From NCBI RefSeq assembly GCF_016031615.1, contig NZ_JACYXC010000001.1:3534001-3598000 (forward strand): a stretch of DNA of 64,000 nt. The letters run 5' to 3'. The translations under genes and the position numbers were made by a program. This document shows, one piece after another, positions 26,856 to 35,229 of this stretch (positions are counted from its first letter, which is position 1; the number at the start of each line of letters is the position of its first letter). The notes beneath the pieces are model-generated. The model searched no databases. It saw nothing but the letters and a program-made list of their open reading frames with translations, and was not told the DNA's origin. The DNA comes from Streptomyces pactum. GTDB lineage: Bacteria > Actinomycetota > Actinomycetes > Streptomycetales > Streptomycetaceae.

Positions 26856-28325
26856 GTGACCGAGGAGCCGACCGCCGAGTCCCTGGCAACCCCGGAGGAC
26901 GAGGCACCGATCAAGCAGCGGAAGAACGGCCTGTACCCGGGCGTCTCCGACGAGCTGGCCGCGAACATGCGGTCCGGCTGGGCCGACACCGAGCTGCGCG
27001 ATCTGCAGCCGATCGAGCAGGCCCCGCACACCGCCCGGCGCCGGGCCGCGCTGTCCGCGCGATTCCCCGGCGAGCGCCTGGTCGTCCCGGCCGGCAACCT
27101 GCGCACCCGGTCCAACGACACCGAGTACCCCTTCCGCGCCTCCACCGAGTACGTGTACCTCACCGGTGACCAGACGCACGACGGTGTGCTGGTCCTGGAG
27201 CCGACCGGCGCCGAGGGCCACACCGCCACCGTCTACCTGCTGCCGCGCTCCGACCGGGAGAACGGCGAGTTCTGGCTGGACGGCCAGGGCGAGCTGTGGG
27301 TCGGCCGCCGGCACAGCCTGGCCGAGGCCGAGCAGCTGCTGGGCATCCCGGCCGCGGACGTGCGCGAGCTGCCCGCCGCGCTGGCGGGGGCCACCGGCCC
27401 GGTCCGCGTCGTGCGCGGCCACGACGCCGGCATCGAGGCCGCCCTCGGGGAGAAGACGACCGCCGCGCGCGACGAGGAGCTGCGGGTCTTCCTCAGCGAG
27501 CTGCGCCTGGTCAAGGACGAGTGGGAGATCGGCCAGCTGCAGGCGGCGGTGGACTCCACCGTGCGCGGCTTCGAGGACGTCGTGAAGGTCCTCGACAAGG
27601 CCGAGGCCACCTCCGAGCGCTACATCGAAGGAACGTTCTTCCTCCGCGCCCGGGTCGAGGGCAACGACGTCGGCTACGGCTCCATCTGCGCGGCCGGCCC
27701 GCACGCCACCACCCTGCACTGGGTCCGCAACGACGGCGACGTGCGCTCCGGTGACCTGCTGCTGCTCGACGCGGGTGTGGAGACGCGCAGCCTGTACACC
27801 GCCGACGTCACCCGTACCCTGCCGATCAACGGCCGCTTCAACGCGCTGCAGCGCAAGATCTACGACGCGGTGTACGAGGCCCAGGAGGCCGGTATCGCGG
27901 CGGTCCGGCCGGGCGCCCGCTACCTGGACTTCCACGAGGCCGCGCAGCGGGTGCTGGCCACCCGGCTGGTCGAGTGGGGCCTGCTCGGGGACATGGACGT
28001 GGAGAAGGTCCTGGAGCTGGGCCTCCAGCGCCGCTGGACGCTGCACGGCACCGGCCACATGCTCGGCCTCGACGTGCACGACTGCGCCGCCGCCCGCCGG
28101 GAGACCTACGCCGACGGCACGCTGGAGCCCGGCATGTGCCTGACCGTGGAGCCGGGCCTGTACTTCCAGGCCGACGACCTGACCGTGCCCGAGGAGTACC
28201 GCGGCATCGGCGTCCGGATCGAGGACGACATCCTGGTCACCGAGGACGGCAACCGGAACCTGTCCGCCGGGCTGCCGCGCACCGCGGACGAGATCGAGGC
28301 GTGGATGGCCCGCCTCAAGGGCTGA
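26856..28325 (+). CDS. pepP: Xaa-Pro aminopeptidase (aminopeptidase P)
   Basis: The enzyme removes an N-terminal residue preceding proline, using two divalent metal ions, in the cytoplasm. The 489 residues match M24B aminopeptidase P. The N-terminal domain (about residues 45-200) precedes the pita-bread catalytic domain. Metal ligands are visible: Asp in LLLLDAGVETRSLYTADVTRT (two Asp), His in HGTGHMLGLDVHD, Glu in LTVEPGLYF and Glu in VRIEDDILV. GTG 26856 follows GAGGAGG at five to six bases; ATG 26826 is in frame but lacks such a site and lies just after a -10-like TACGAT (26822-26827), so it is probably leader. The N-terminal 40 residues are acidic and variable. Single gene. Confidence 0.93.
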   Translation: MTEEPTAESLATPEDEAPIKQRKNGLYPGVSDELAANMRSGWADTELRDLQPIEQAPHTARRRAALSARFPGERLVVPAGNLRTRSNDTEYPFRASTEYVYLTGDQTHDGVLVLEPTGAEGHTATVYLLPRSDRENGEFWLDGQGELWVGRRHSLAEAEQLLGIPAADVRELPAALAGATGPVRVVRGHDAGIEAALGEKTTAARDEELRVFLSELRLVKDEWEIGQLQAAVDSTVRGFEDVVKVLDKAEATSERYIEGTFFLRARVEGNDVGYGSICAAGPHATTLHWVRNDGDVRSGDLLLLDAGVETRSLYTADVTRTLPINGRFNALQRKIYDAVYEAQEAGIAAVRPGARYLDFHEAAQRVLATRLVEWGLLGDMDVEKVLELGLQRRWTLHGTGHMLGLDVHDCAAARRETYADGTLEPGMCLTVEPGLYFQADDLTVPEEYRGIGVRIEDDILVTEDGNRNLSAGLPRTADEIEAWMARLKG

Positions 28326-28531
28326 TCCGGCCCCGCGGCCCCGCGGCCCGCACCGGCGGTGGACGGCCGGGAACCCGAGCGGTTCCCGGCCGTCCCCGTC
28401 CATTCTCGTGCGTCGCGTACGCGCCGTCTCCGGTGCCCCGTACCGCCCCGCGTGCCCCGGGGGTCCCGGATGTCCCGGGTGTCCCGGTGCCCGGGCGGCC
28501 CGCGTCCCCGCGTGCCGTCGTCCCCCGTCCT

Positions 28532-29038
28532 TCACCCCGTCGTCCGGCCGTGCAGCACCAGCGCCCAGGTCAGGCAGGCGAAGGCCGCCGCGGAGAGCAC
28601 CGCCCGGACGGTGTTCCACCGCACCCACACCGCCTCGAACCGCTCGCGCACCGCCGCCGGATCGGCGATCCGTTCCACCGCCCCGGCCGCGGCCAGCTCG
28701 TCGTTGAGCGGGATGTTCACCGCCACCGTGATCACGAACATGGCGAGGTACAGCGCCAGGGCCGCGATCAGCCACGGCAGCACCCGCCGCCCCGCACCGG
28801 CCGGGAGGTGGCAGACCACCGCCGCGCCGGTGAGCAGCAGCGCGCCCAGGAAGGTGGCGAGGAACCAGCCGTTGACGATCGCCACGTTGATGCGCTGCAT
28901 GGTCTCCACGAAGGTCCGGTCACCGGCCTTGCGCAGCCCCGGCATCACCGCGCAGGCGAAGGCGTGGAACAGCCCGGCGCTCAGCCCGGTCGCCACCGTC
29001 GCCGCGATCAGCGTTCCGCCCCGTACCAGCGCCGACAT
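28532..29038 (-). CDS. DUF1772 (anthrone oxygenase-like) membrane protein
   Basis: The 168-residue protein has four predicted membrane helices: TLIAATVATGLSAGLF, WFLATFLGALLLTGAAVV, VLPWLIAALALYLAMFVITV and AVLSAAAFACLTWALVL. The polar segments FVETMQRINVAIVN and VNIPLNDELAA are hallmark DUF1772 motifs. Some family members are called anthrone oxygenases, but most are uncharacterised, so no reaction is assigned. ATG 29038 begins the first helix after a weak GAAGGACGGGGGAAG leader. It is divergent from the AraC gene with 241 bases between, an arrangement that often means the AraC protein regulates it; this is inference. Confidence 0.85.
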   Translation of the reverse strand: MSALVRGGTLIAATVATGLSAGLFHAFACAVMPGLRKAGDRTFVETMQRINVAIVNGWFLATFLGALLLTGAAVVCHLPAGAGRRVLPWLIAALALYLAMFVITVAVNIPLNDELAAAGAVERIADPAAVRERFEAVWVRWNTVRAVLSAAAFACLTWALVLHGRTTG

Positions 29039-29279
29039 GCCGCTTCCCCCGTCCTTCGGCCGTGTTCCCATCCGTTCGGCCCGGCGCGGTCGGCCTGCCT
29101 CCCCACCGGGTTCCCCAGTCAATCCGGCGGCGCGCCGGCCGCCCATCGCCGAGCCGCTCGGTTCCATACGCGGGCGTCCACGGGCGGACCCGGGAGGAGT
29201 GCGGCCGGAGCGGACGCGGGGCGGCAACGGACGGACGGGCCGGGGCGGTTCCCGGGACCCGGCCGCCTACGCTGAGGCC
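29039..29279. promoter_or_regulatory. divergent promoter region, DUF1772 / AraC
   Basis: The AraC gene has a -10-like TACGCT at 29268-29273, six bases before its ATG, so it is probably leaderless. No clear inverted repeat is visible. Operators for AraC-type proteins are usually direct repeats, which I could not identify with confidence. Confidence 0.5.
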
Positions 29280-30239
29280 ATGGACGTACTGGCGGGCCTG
29301 CTCGACGGGCCGCGGGCGCGGGGGGCGTTTCTGCTGCGGGCGGTCTTCGACCCGCCGTGGTCGATACGGATCCAGGACGAGGCGCCGCTGACCCTGGTGG
29401 CGATGGGCCGGGGCACGGCGTGGGCGCTCCCGGAACGGGGCGGGGCGCGCCGGCTCGGGCCGGGTGACGTGGCGATCCTCCGGGGTCCCGACCCGTACGT
29501 CTTCGCCGACGACCCGGGCACCGAGCCGCGCATCGTCATCCACCCCGACGGGCGCTCCACCACCACCGACGGCGCCGCCCTGTGCGAGCGCATGGAGCTG
29601 GGGGTGCGGACCTGGGGCGGGAGTGCGGACGGCGGCACCGTGATGCTCATCGGCACCTACCGGGTGGGCGGCGAGATCAGCCGGCGGCTGCTGGGGGTGC
29701 TCCCCGCACTGCTCGTGCTCCCCGCGGACACCTGGGACTCCCCGCTGCTGCCCATCCTGGAAGAGGAGATCGCCAGGGACCGGCCCGGCCAGGAGGTGGT
29801 GCTCGACCGGCTGCTGGACCTGCTGCTGATCGCCGCGCTGCGGGCCTGGTTCTCCCGGCCGGAGGCCGGCGCCCCGGCCTGGTACCGCGCCCAGGGCGAC
29901 CCGGTGGTGGGGCGGGCGCTGCGGCTGCTGCACGACGACCCGGCGCACCCGTGGACGGTGGCCGCGCTGGCGTCGGCGGTGGGCGTCTCCCGGGCGGCCC
30001 TGGCCCGGCGCTTCACCGAGCTGGTGGGCGAGCCGCCGATGGGCTATCTGACCGGCTGGCGGCTGGCCCTCGCCGCCGATCTGCTCCGTACACCGGACCT
30101 CACCCTGGAGGCGGTGGCCCGCCGGGTGGGGTACGGGAGCGCCTTCGCGCTGAGCGCCGCGTTCAAACGGGTCCGCGGGGTGAGCCCGCAGGAGTACCGG
30201 ACGGGGACCGCCGCGGGGGACCGCCCGGCACCGGGCTGA
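29280..30239 (+). CDS. AraC family regulator with N-terminal cupin
   Basis: The 319-residue DNA-binding protein has a cupin-like sensor (about residues 1-135: LLRAVFDPPWSIRIQDEAPLTLV, GDVAILRGPDPYVFAD). A dimerisation stretch follows, then a C-terminal AraC domain from about residue 215. Two helix-turn-helix motifs are visible, WTVAALASAVGVSRAALARRF and LTLEAVARRVGYGSAFALS, followed by the family tail FKRVRGVSPQEYR. The type is the AraC/cupin_6 subclass common in actinobacteria, which often controls a divergent gene for a small membrane protein or oxidoreductase. Its probable target is the DUF1772 gene. The effector is unknown. Start at 29280: M-D-V-L directly follows a leaderless promoter. 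Confidence 0.9.
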   Translation: MDVLAGLLDGPRARGAFLLRAVFDPPWSIRIQDEAPLTLVAMGRGTAWALPERGGARRLGPGDVAILRGPDPYVFADDPGTEPRIVIHPDGRSTTTDGAALCERMELGVRTWGGSADGGTVMLIGTYRVGGEISRRLLGVLPALLVLPADTWDSPLLPILEEEIARDRPGQEVVLDRLLDLLLIAALRAWFSRPEAGAPAWYRAQGDPVVGRALRLLHDDPAHPWTVAALASAVGVSRAALARRFTELVGEPPMGYLTGWRLALAADLLRTPDLTLEAVARRVGYGSAFALSAAFKRVRGVSPQEYRTGTAAGDRPAPG

Positions 30240-30439
30240 GCGCGGGCCGGCCCGGGGCCGGGCGGAGCGTGGGCCCCTGCGCCGCCGGGCGGAGCGCGGA
30301 CTCCTCCGCGGCCGGGCGGAGCGTGGGCCGGCCCGGCGGACGCCACGGCGCCGGGCCGCAGCTCCCGGCCCGCCGCCCCCGGGCGGGCCCGGGCACCGGG
30401 CTCCCAACGGGCTCAGGCGCCGGGTGCGTTCCGGCGGGC

Positions 30440-30883
30440 TCAGGCGCCGGGTTCCGGGCGGACCGCCTCCAGTACGTCCACGCAGCGCCCCAGCAGCGCG
30501 ATCAGGGTCGCCCGCTCCTCCTCGGTGAACTCCGCGGCGAGCGCCCGTTCCACCCGCACCGCCCGGACGTCCGCGTCCGCCGTCACCTCGCGTCCCCGTT
30601 CGGTGAGCCGGGTCTCCAGCACATTGCCGTGCCAGGCGTGCGGGGTGCGCTCCACCAGCCCGCGCTCCTGGAGGTTCTTCAGCACCGTGTTCATGGTGGG
30701 CGGGGTGACGGCGCAGGCGCGCGCCAGGGCGGCGGCCGACATGCCCGGGTTCTCCGAGAGCAGCAGCAGCGCGGCGTACTGCGGCACGGTGAGCCCGGCC
30801 GGCCTGAGAGCGGCGTGCTTGGTGGCGTTGAGGGCCTGCTCGGCGCGCTTGAGGTAGGAGCCGAGACGTTCGGAGGCGGGCAT
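30440..30883 (-). CDS. MarR family transcriptional regulator
   Basis: The 147-residue protein carries a winged helix-turn-helix: LTVPQYAALLLLSENPGMS, AAALARACAVTPPTMNTVL (recognition helix region) and the wing RLTERGREVT. Helices at both ends (AEQALNATKHAALRPAG; EEERATLIALLGRCVDVLEA) form the dimer interface. ATG 30883 has GGAG nine bases upstream; ATG 30892 would add MTS. It is transcribed away from the SMP-30-like gene, and the AT-rich palindrome at 31235-31258 in the intergenic region is a candidate operator. MarR proteins usually sense small phenolic or oxidant ligands; none is evident here. Confidence 0.9.
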   Translation of the reverse strand: MPASERLGSYLKRAEQALNATKHAALRPAGLTVPQYAALLLLSENPGMSAAALARACAVTPPTMNTVLKNLQERGLVERTPHAWHGNVLETRLTERGREVTADADVRAVRVERALAAEFTEEERATLIALLGRCVDVLEAVRPEPGA

Positions 30884-30892
30884 CGACGTCAT

Positions 30893-31307
30893 CTCCGCAT
30901 CGTATTGACCCTCCCGGCCGGCCCCCACGGCCCGCCCGCCCCCCTCGGCCCGCGCCCCTCCGTACGGGCTCTTCCCCTCGGTACGGGCCGTACCCCTCGG
31001 TGCGGGTCGTTCCACGCCCCGCGCCACGTGCCGCCCGTACGGCCCTGCACCACAGCCGGCCCTCCGTACGCCCTCCCTCGGTACGCACCCACACGCCGTC
31101 CACCCGTACGCCCCCGTCACGCGCCGTCCGGCCGTCCGTCGGTACCGCGCCGGCGCCGGGCACCCCTCGCCGCCAGGACGCTCCGGCCCCGGGGCCCGGG
31201 ACCCCACCGCCGCACCCTGACCGAAGCACCTTGTCGATCATTAGAACTCTTACTATCGTTTGAATGCACACACAGAGATGAGTCCTTCAGACAGGAGATC
31301 TCGTTCC
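30893..31307. promoter_or_regulatory. divergent region, MarR / SMP-30-like
   Basis: Most of the 415 bases are GC-rich filler with repeated CCGTACG words. The right end contains an AT-rich pocket: TTGTCG at 31231 and TACTAT at 31251 resemble -35 and -10 boxes with a 14-base spacer, or alternatively an operator over the promoter. No gene is supported. Confidence 0.5.
31235..31258. promoter_or_regulatory. candidate MarR operator
   Basis: CGATCATTAGAACTCTTACTATCG is an imperfect 24-bp palindrome (about 16 of 24 positions symmetric) in the most AT-rich part of the divergent region. It overlaps the likely promoter of the SMP-30-like gene, as expected for MarR autoregulation or repression. Confidence 0.45.
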
Positions 31308-32393
31308 ATGCCGCATGCCCGCCGCACCCTCGCCGCCGCGGGGCTGGCCCTCCTCGCCGGCCTGACCCTGGCGCCGAGCGCCCCGGCCGCGACCGGCCCG
31401 CACCCGACCGACGGGCGGACGACCGACGGTCGTACGACTGCCGGGCGGACGACCGACGCACCGACGGCCGCCGACCACACCGACCGGGCCGATCGGTCCG
31501 GCCGGGCCCGGGTCTCCACCGCGTACGTCCTCCCCGGCGACCGGGTCTATCCCGAGGGGATCGGCGCGGACCCGCGCTCCGGGGCGCTGTACGTCTCCTC
31601 CTTCACCACCGGCACGATCTACCGGATCACCCCCGGCCGGCAGGCCGCCGAGGTGTTCCTCCCGGCCGGTACGGACGGCCGGACGACCGCCGGCGGGCTG
31701 AAGGTGGACCGGGCCGGGCGGCTGTGGGTGGTGGACCGTGGCGGGGTGTCCGTCTACGCCACCGGGACCCGGCGGCTGCTCGCCCGCTTCGAGACCGCCG
31801 GCCCCGGGTCGTGGCTCAACGACGTGGCCCTCGCCCCGGACGGCACCGCGTACCTCACCGACAGCACGCTCGGCGTGGTGCACCACGTCACCCCGGCACA
31901 GCTGCGGAAGGCCATGGCCACCGGCCGCCCGGCCGCCCTGCACACCGCCTTCGACCTCGCGGCGGCGCTCGACGGGCTCCCGCCCGGCTTCGCCCTCAAC
32001 GGGATCGCCGCGGACCCCTCCGGCCGCTACCTGCTGACCGTGGACATGGTGGGCGGCGGCCTGTACCGGCTGGACCCCGCCTCGGGCGGCGTGAGCCGGG
32101 TCGACCTGCACGGCGCCGTCCTCACGCACGCCGACGGGCTGGAGCTGCGCCACGGCACCCTGTGGGTGGCCCACAACAGCAGCAACACCATCAGCAGGCT
32201 GCGGCTCTCCGCCGACGCCGGGAGCGCCCGCCTGGAACGCAGGCTGACCGATCCCGCGCTCCAGGTCCCCACCACACTGGTCCGCCGCGACGGGCATCTG
32301 CTGGTGGTCCGCTCCCAGTTCGACAAGGGCGGCCCGATGGGGCCGGGCACCCCCGAGGCGCCGTTCACGGTCGCCGCCGTGCACGGGATCTGA
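31308..32393 (+). CDS. secreted SMP-30/gluconolactonase-like beta-propeller
   Basis: The 361-residue product starts MPHARRTLAAAGLALLAGL with a signal peptide cleaved near APAAT (about residue 28). A Thr/Asp/Arg-rich spacer follows to about residue 70. The remainder is a repetitive beta-propeller: YPEGIGADPRSGALYVSSF, GGLKVDRAGRLWVVDRGG, WLNDVALAPDGTAYLTDS, LNGIAADPSGRYLLTVD and THADGLELRHGTLWVAHNSSN. These blades match the SMP-30/strictosidine synthase-like group, whose metal ligands are Glu, Asn and Asp; the Glu and two Asn positions appear present. It may be a lactonase or a binding protein outside the cell. ATG 31308 follows AGGAG. An upstream ATG would add 16 residues before the signal. 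It diverges from the MarR gene. Confidence 0.85.
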   Translation: MPHARRTLAAAGLALLAGLTLAPSAPAATGPHPTDGRTTDGRTTAGRTTDAPTAADHTDRADRSGRARVSTAYVLPGDRVYPEGIGADPRSGALYVSSFTTGTIYRITPGRQAAEVFLPAGTDGRTTAGGLKVDRAGRLWVVDRGGVSVYATGTRRLLARFETAGPGSWLNDVALAPDGTAYLTDSTLGVVHHVTPAQLRKAMATGRPAALHTAFDLAAALDGLPPGFALNGIAADPSGRYLLTVDMVGGGLYRLDPASGGVSRVDLHGAVLTHADGLELRHGTLWVAHNSSNTISRLRLSADAGSARLERRLTDPALQVPTTLVRRDGHLLVVRSQFDKGGPMGPGTPEAPFTVAAVHGI

Positions 32394-32550
32394 CCCACAC
32401 GCCGTGCGCGGGGTCCGCCCCACGGGGGTGGGCGGGCGTTCCCCCGGCCGCCCGCCCCCTTCGTACCGGTCCGTGGCGGAACGCGCCGTACGGCCGTGAC
32501 GGCCGTCACCGGCGGTACCCCGGCAGGAGGCGGAGCCGTACCGTCCGCCT

Positions 32551-32575
32551 GGTTACTCAGCTCACTTGGGTAGCG
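32551..32575. promoter_or_regulatory. upstream element A of membrane-protein pair
   Basis: GGTTACTCA-N7-TGGGTAGCG is an imperfect version (six of nine positions symmetric) of the perfect inverted repeat at 33113-33138. It ends 42 bases before the ATG of the first paralogue. The second paralogue has its element at nearly the same distance. Confidence 0.55.
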
Positions 32576-32617
32576 GAACCCAGGTCCGGCCCGCCGCCTC
32601 CGCCTAGCCTCCCGATC

Positions 32618-32977
32618 ATGAGTTCCGCAGAGCAGACCGCCGGCCCGCCCGGCGAGCCGGGGACCCCGCAGAAGCCGGGAGGCACCACGTCACTGGTGGT
32701 CGGCGCGGCCGCCGTGACGATGCTCGGCTTCCCGTCGCTGCCGGAGTCGGTCCCGCCGTGGTTCCGCTTCCTCCCCCTGTACTTCATCGTTCCCGCCGGG
32801 ATCTGCGCCATGGTGCTGGGCGCCGTCGCTCTGCGGGACCTGCGCACGCCACCGGCCACCGGGCGCTCCGGCCGGCGCCGGGCCCGGGCCGGCCTGGTAC
32901 TCGGCGCGGTCGCCGTCGTCATTCCGCTGGCCGTGATCGTCCGGGCGTACTGGCAACTGGGGCAGGCCTCCGGCTGA
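32618..32977 (+). CDS. small two-helix membrane protein, paralogue 1
   Basis: The 119-residue protein has a Pro/Gly-rich N terminus (MSSAEQTAGPPGEPGTPQKP), a first hydrophobic span (TSLVVGAAAVTMLGF), the linker LPESVPPWFRFLPLYF, a second span (FIVPAGICAMVLGAVAL), a basic loop and a third span (GLVLGAVAVVIPLAVIV) ending RAYWQLGQASG. The layout resembles DUF4190-type small membrane proteins. It is clearly homologous to the next gene, sharing GTTSLV, LPE, WFRFLP-like, VPA-I and AYW-L-QA. Function unknown. No good Shine-Dalgarno precedes ATG 32618 (CCCGATC), so it may be leaderless from TAGCCT near 32605. Confidence 0.8.
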   Translation: MSSAEQTAGPPGEPGTPQKPGGTTSLVVGAAAVTMLGFPSLPESVPPWFRFLPLYFIVPAGICAMVLGAVALRDLRTPPATGRSGRRRARAGLVLGAVAVVIPLAVIVRAYWQLGQASG

Positions 32978-33112
32978 ACCACCCGCCGAGTGCCCGGGCC
33001 GGCGCCGCCACCCTGCGCTCCCGGTTCCGCCCGGCCCGGGGCGGGGCGGCGCCGCACCCGCGCGGGTGTCCCGGTCGGCCGGCCCCGCCCGTTGCCGGGA
33101 AACGGCCCGCCG

Positions 33113-33138
33113 GGCTACTCACGTCCGGTTGAGTAGCC
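33113..33138. promoter_or_regulatory. upstream element B, perfect 9-bp inverted repeat
   Basis: GGCTACTCA-N8-TGAGTAGCC is a perfect inverted repeat, 26 bp overall, ending 43 bases before the ATG of paralogue 2. A degenerate copy precedes paralogue 1 at matching distance. The form fits a dimeric regulator, for example of the LuxR/NarL class. Confidence 0.7.
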
Positions 33139-33181
33139 GCGCCCAAGCGGAGCGTTCCGCCCCCCGGCTGGCTTCCGGACC

Positions 33182-33532
33182 ATGAACGCAGCACAGCAGA
33201 TCGCCGAGCCGCTGGACGGAACGACGGCCCCGCCGAAGACGAGAGGCACCACGTCACTGGTGATGGGCGTCCTCGCCGTCGTCCTGTTCCTCTGCCCGTG
33301 GTTACCGGAAACCGTCTCCCACTGGATCCGCTTCCTGCCCGTCTACTTCGTCGTGCCCACCGCGATCGGCGCCGTCGTCTCCGGCGCCTTCGCCCTGCGG
33401 CGTATGCGCGGTGACGAGGGAGCGGACCACCGGCGTGCCCGGGCCGGGCTGACGCTCGGGACGGTGGTCCTCGTCGCATCGCTGGCCGTACTCCTCTGGG
33501 CGTACTGGGCGCTGAATCAGGCGTACTCCTGA
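33182..33532 (+). CDS. small membrane protein, paralogue 2, with TTA codon
   Basis: The 116-residue protein parallels the preceding gene: a polar N terminus, span 1 (SLVMGVLAVVLFLCPWLPE), linker VSHWIRFLPVYF, span 2 (VVPTAIGAVVSGAFAL), basic RRMRGDEGADHRRARAG, and span 3 (LTLGTVVLVASLAVLLWAYW). Codon 41 (33302-33304) is TTA, the rare leucine codon that in Streptomyces requires the bldA tRNA, so translation may be developmentally limited; paralogue 1 has CTG there. ATG 33182 is preceded by CTTCCGGACC rather than a strong Shine-Dalgarno. Tandem duplication is the simplest origin. Function unknown. Confidence 0.8.
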   Translation: MNAAQQIAEPLDGTTAPPKTRGTTSLVMGVLAVVLFLCPWLPETVSHWIRFLPVYFVVPTAIGAVVSGAFALRRMRGDEGADHRRARAGLTLGTVVLVASLAVLLWAYWALNQAYS

Positions 33533-33785
33533 CACCCGGGTGCCAGGACTCCGGCACGGCCAACGGCCTTCCCCCGCCCGGGGCGTGACAACCGGTACGG
33601 GCAGACGTCGTGGCGCCGTCCCGGCCGGGAAGGCGCCAGGCCGGGGCGGCGGGGTTCGTACGGGGGTGCGGTTCGCGCGCGGAGTGAGATTCGTGCGCGG
33701 AGTGAGGTTCGTGCGCGGCGGGGTTCGCGCTCGGGCGGCGGTCGTCGGCAGCGGGTCGGCGCCCGGCTCCCCTCCTTCGCGTCGG

Positions 33786-34340
33786 TCAGGACGCCTTGAG
33801 CAGGGCCCCCTCACGCCACTTGAGGATCTTGTCGAAGCTGACCACCGCGCCGGAGCACCCGGAGCGGTTGCGGTAGCGGACGTGGTCGGTGAGCGCCTCG
33901 ATCAGGAAGAGGCCGCGACCGTGCTCGGCGTGGACCGGGGCGGGGGGACACCGGCGGGGCGGGGACGCGCGGGGCGGGGCGGGTACTCGGACCTCCAGCT
34001 CGGCCGGGGGCCCGGCCGGTTCCGGGAGGCGGGACGACAGGCCGGCCGGGCCGGGATCGCCGTCGGCTGCCGGGGCGTCGAGGAAACCGGGGCCGGAGTC
34101 GGTGACCTCGATCCGGCAGGTGTCGCCGTCGATGTACGCCGTCACCCGGTAATGCCGGCCGGCCTCGTCGGCACCGCCGTGTTCCACCGCGTTGGCACAT
34201 GCCTCGGTCAGGGCGAGCGAGAGGTCGTGGGAGATCTCCGGATCGACACCGGCCGCCTCCATGGTGCCCAGGAGCAGCCGCCGGGCCAGGGGCACACTCG
34301 CGGCCTCACGGCGCAGATGGAGAGACCACCAGATGCTCAT
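33786..34340 (-). CDS. RsbW-like anti-sigma regulatory ATP-binding protein
   Basis: The 184-residue protein has a GHKL ATP-binding fold: N-box ALTEACANAVEHG (about residues 43-55), G1 box IEVTDSGPGF (about 76-85) and G2 box HGRGLFLIEALTD (about 144-156), ending VVSFDKILKW. It would bind a sigma factor or phosphorylate a STAS-domain antagonist; neither is adjacent. A Pro/Ala-rich insert of about 55 residues separates the G1 and G2 boxes and is absent from typical RsbW proteins. ATG 34340 follows GGGAGG at nine bases. The upstream 40 bases contain the 8-bp palindrome TATCGATA (34369-34376) in an AT-rich pocket that may be the promoter. Confidence 0.88.
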   Translation of the reverse strand: MSIWWSLHLRREAASVPLARRLLLGTMEAAGVDPEISHDLSLALTEACANAVEHGGADEAGRHYRVTAYIDGDTCRIEVTDSGPGFLDAPAADGDPGPAGLSSRLPEPAGPPAELEVRVPAPPRASPPRRCPPAPVHAEHGRGLFLIEALTDHVRYRNRSGCSGAVVSFDKILKWREGALLKAS

Positions 34341-35229
34341 GCTCCAGCCTCCCGACCGCGGCTCGACCTATCGATACCTATTGCCGGGGTATGGGCCCCG
34401 TAAGCGTGTGCAGATTGTGACTCCACTCATTCAGCGGCAGCGCGCCGCCCGGCTCCCGGTGTATGAGGCCCCGCCAAGGCCGTTCGGGTGCAATCCGCGT
34501 ATATACCGCGCCCTTTCCACTCCCGGCGCACCCCGGCGCACGCCTCTGATTCCGTGCGCCGGGTGGTCGTTCGGGGCACCGGGGACCCGGGCGTCGCCCG
34601 GTGGCGGTCGGCGCCGGTTCGGTCCCGGTGGTGGTCGGCGCCGGGCCGGTCGCGGTGGCGCACCCGCCCGCGGTCACCGACGGGGACGGGGGTCACCGAC
34701 GGCGGTGTCGTGAGCCGGCCCGGGTGACCGTTCCAGGGGTCTCCCCCCGAGTCACAGCGGGCACGGAAGCACGCCGGTGGTCCCGGCGGCCGGGGCGGCT
34801 TCGGCCCACCCACCGGGTCGCCCCGGCGGACCCAGGCCGCCCCCGGGTCGCCCCGGCGGGTCCCGGCCGGGACGTCGCCCGGAGCACCGGCCGGGCGTGC
34901 GGTCGGGGGCGGGGTTGGGGCGCCCACGCCGGGCGCCAGGCGCCGGGCGTCAGACGGGAGAGGGGCATCACGGTTGCCGGGCGGCCGGTCACCGGTGGCC
35001 CGGCGGTGCGACCGGTGTCCCGTCCGGGCGGGCCGACCGGTACCCGCCCGGGCGGGCTGATCGCGGGTGCGCGGACGCGGTGATCGCGGGGGCCCGGGCG
35101 CGGTGATCGCGGGTGCCCGGGCGGGCTGATCGCGGGTGCGCGGACGCGGTGATCGCGGACGCGCGGGCGCGTGGGCGGGCGGACCCTGGCGTCCGGCCGG
35201 GCCCCGTCCGGTGCGATGATGGCGCAGCC
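34341..35229. other. 889-bp intergenic with promoter pocket and iterons
   Basis: The left 170 bases are AT-richer (CCTATCGATACCTATTGCC, ATCCGCGTATATACCGCG) and carry the promoter of the RsbW-like gene. The middle is GC-rich with repeated GGTCGGCGCCGG words. The right end holds five 23-bp iterons, annotated separately. A GATGAT motif at 35215-35220 may be the -10 of the following membrane protein gene. Confidence 0.55.
35047..35158. repeat. five 23-bp iterons with core TGATCGCGG
   Basis: TGATCGCGG begins at 35058, 35081, 35104, 35127 and 35150, exactly 23 bases apart. A 43-base segment is repeated perfectly at 35047-35089 and 35116-35158. The array ends 71 bases before the start of the membrane protein gene. 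Confidence 0.9.
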
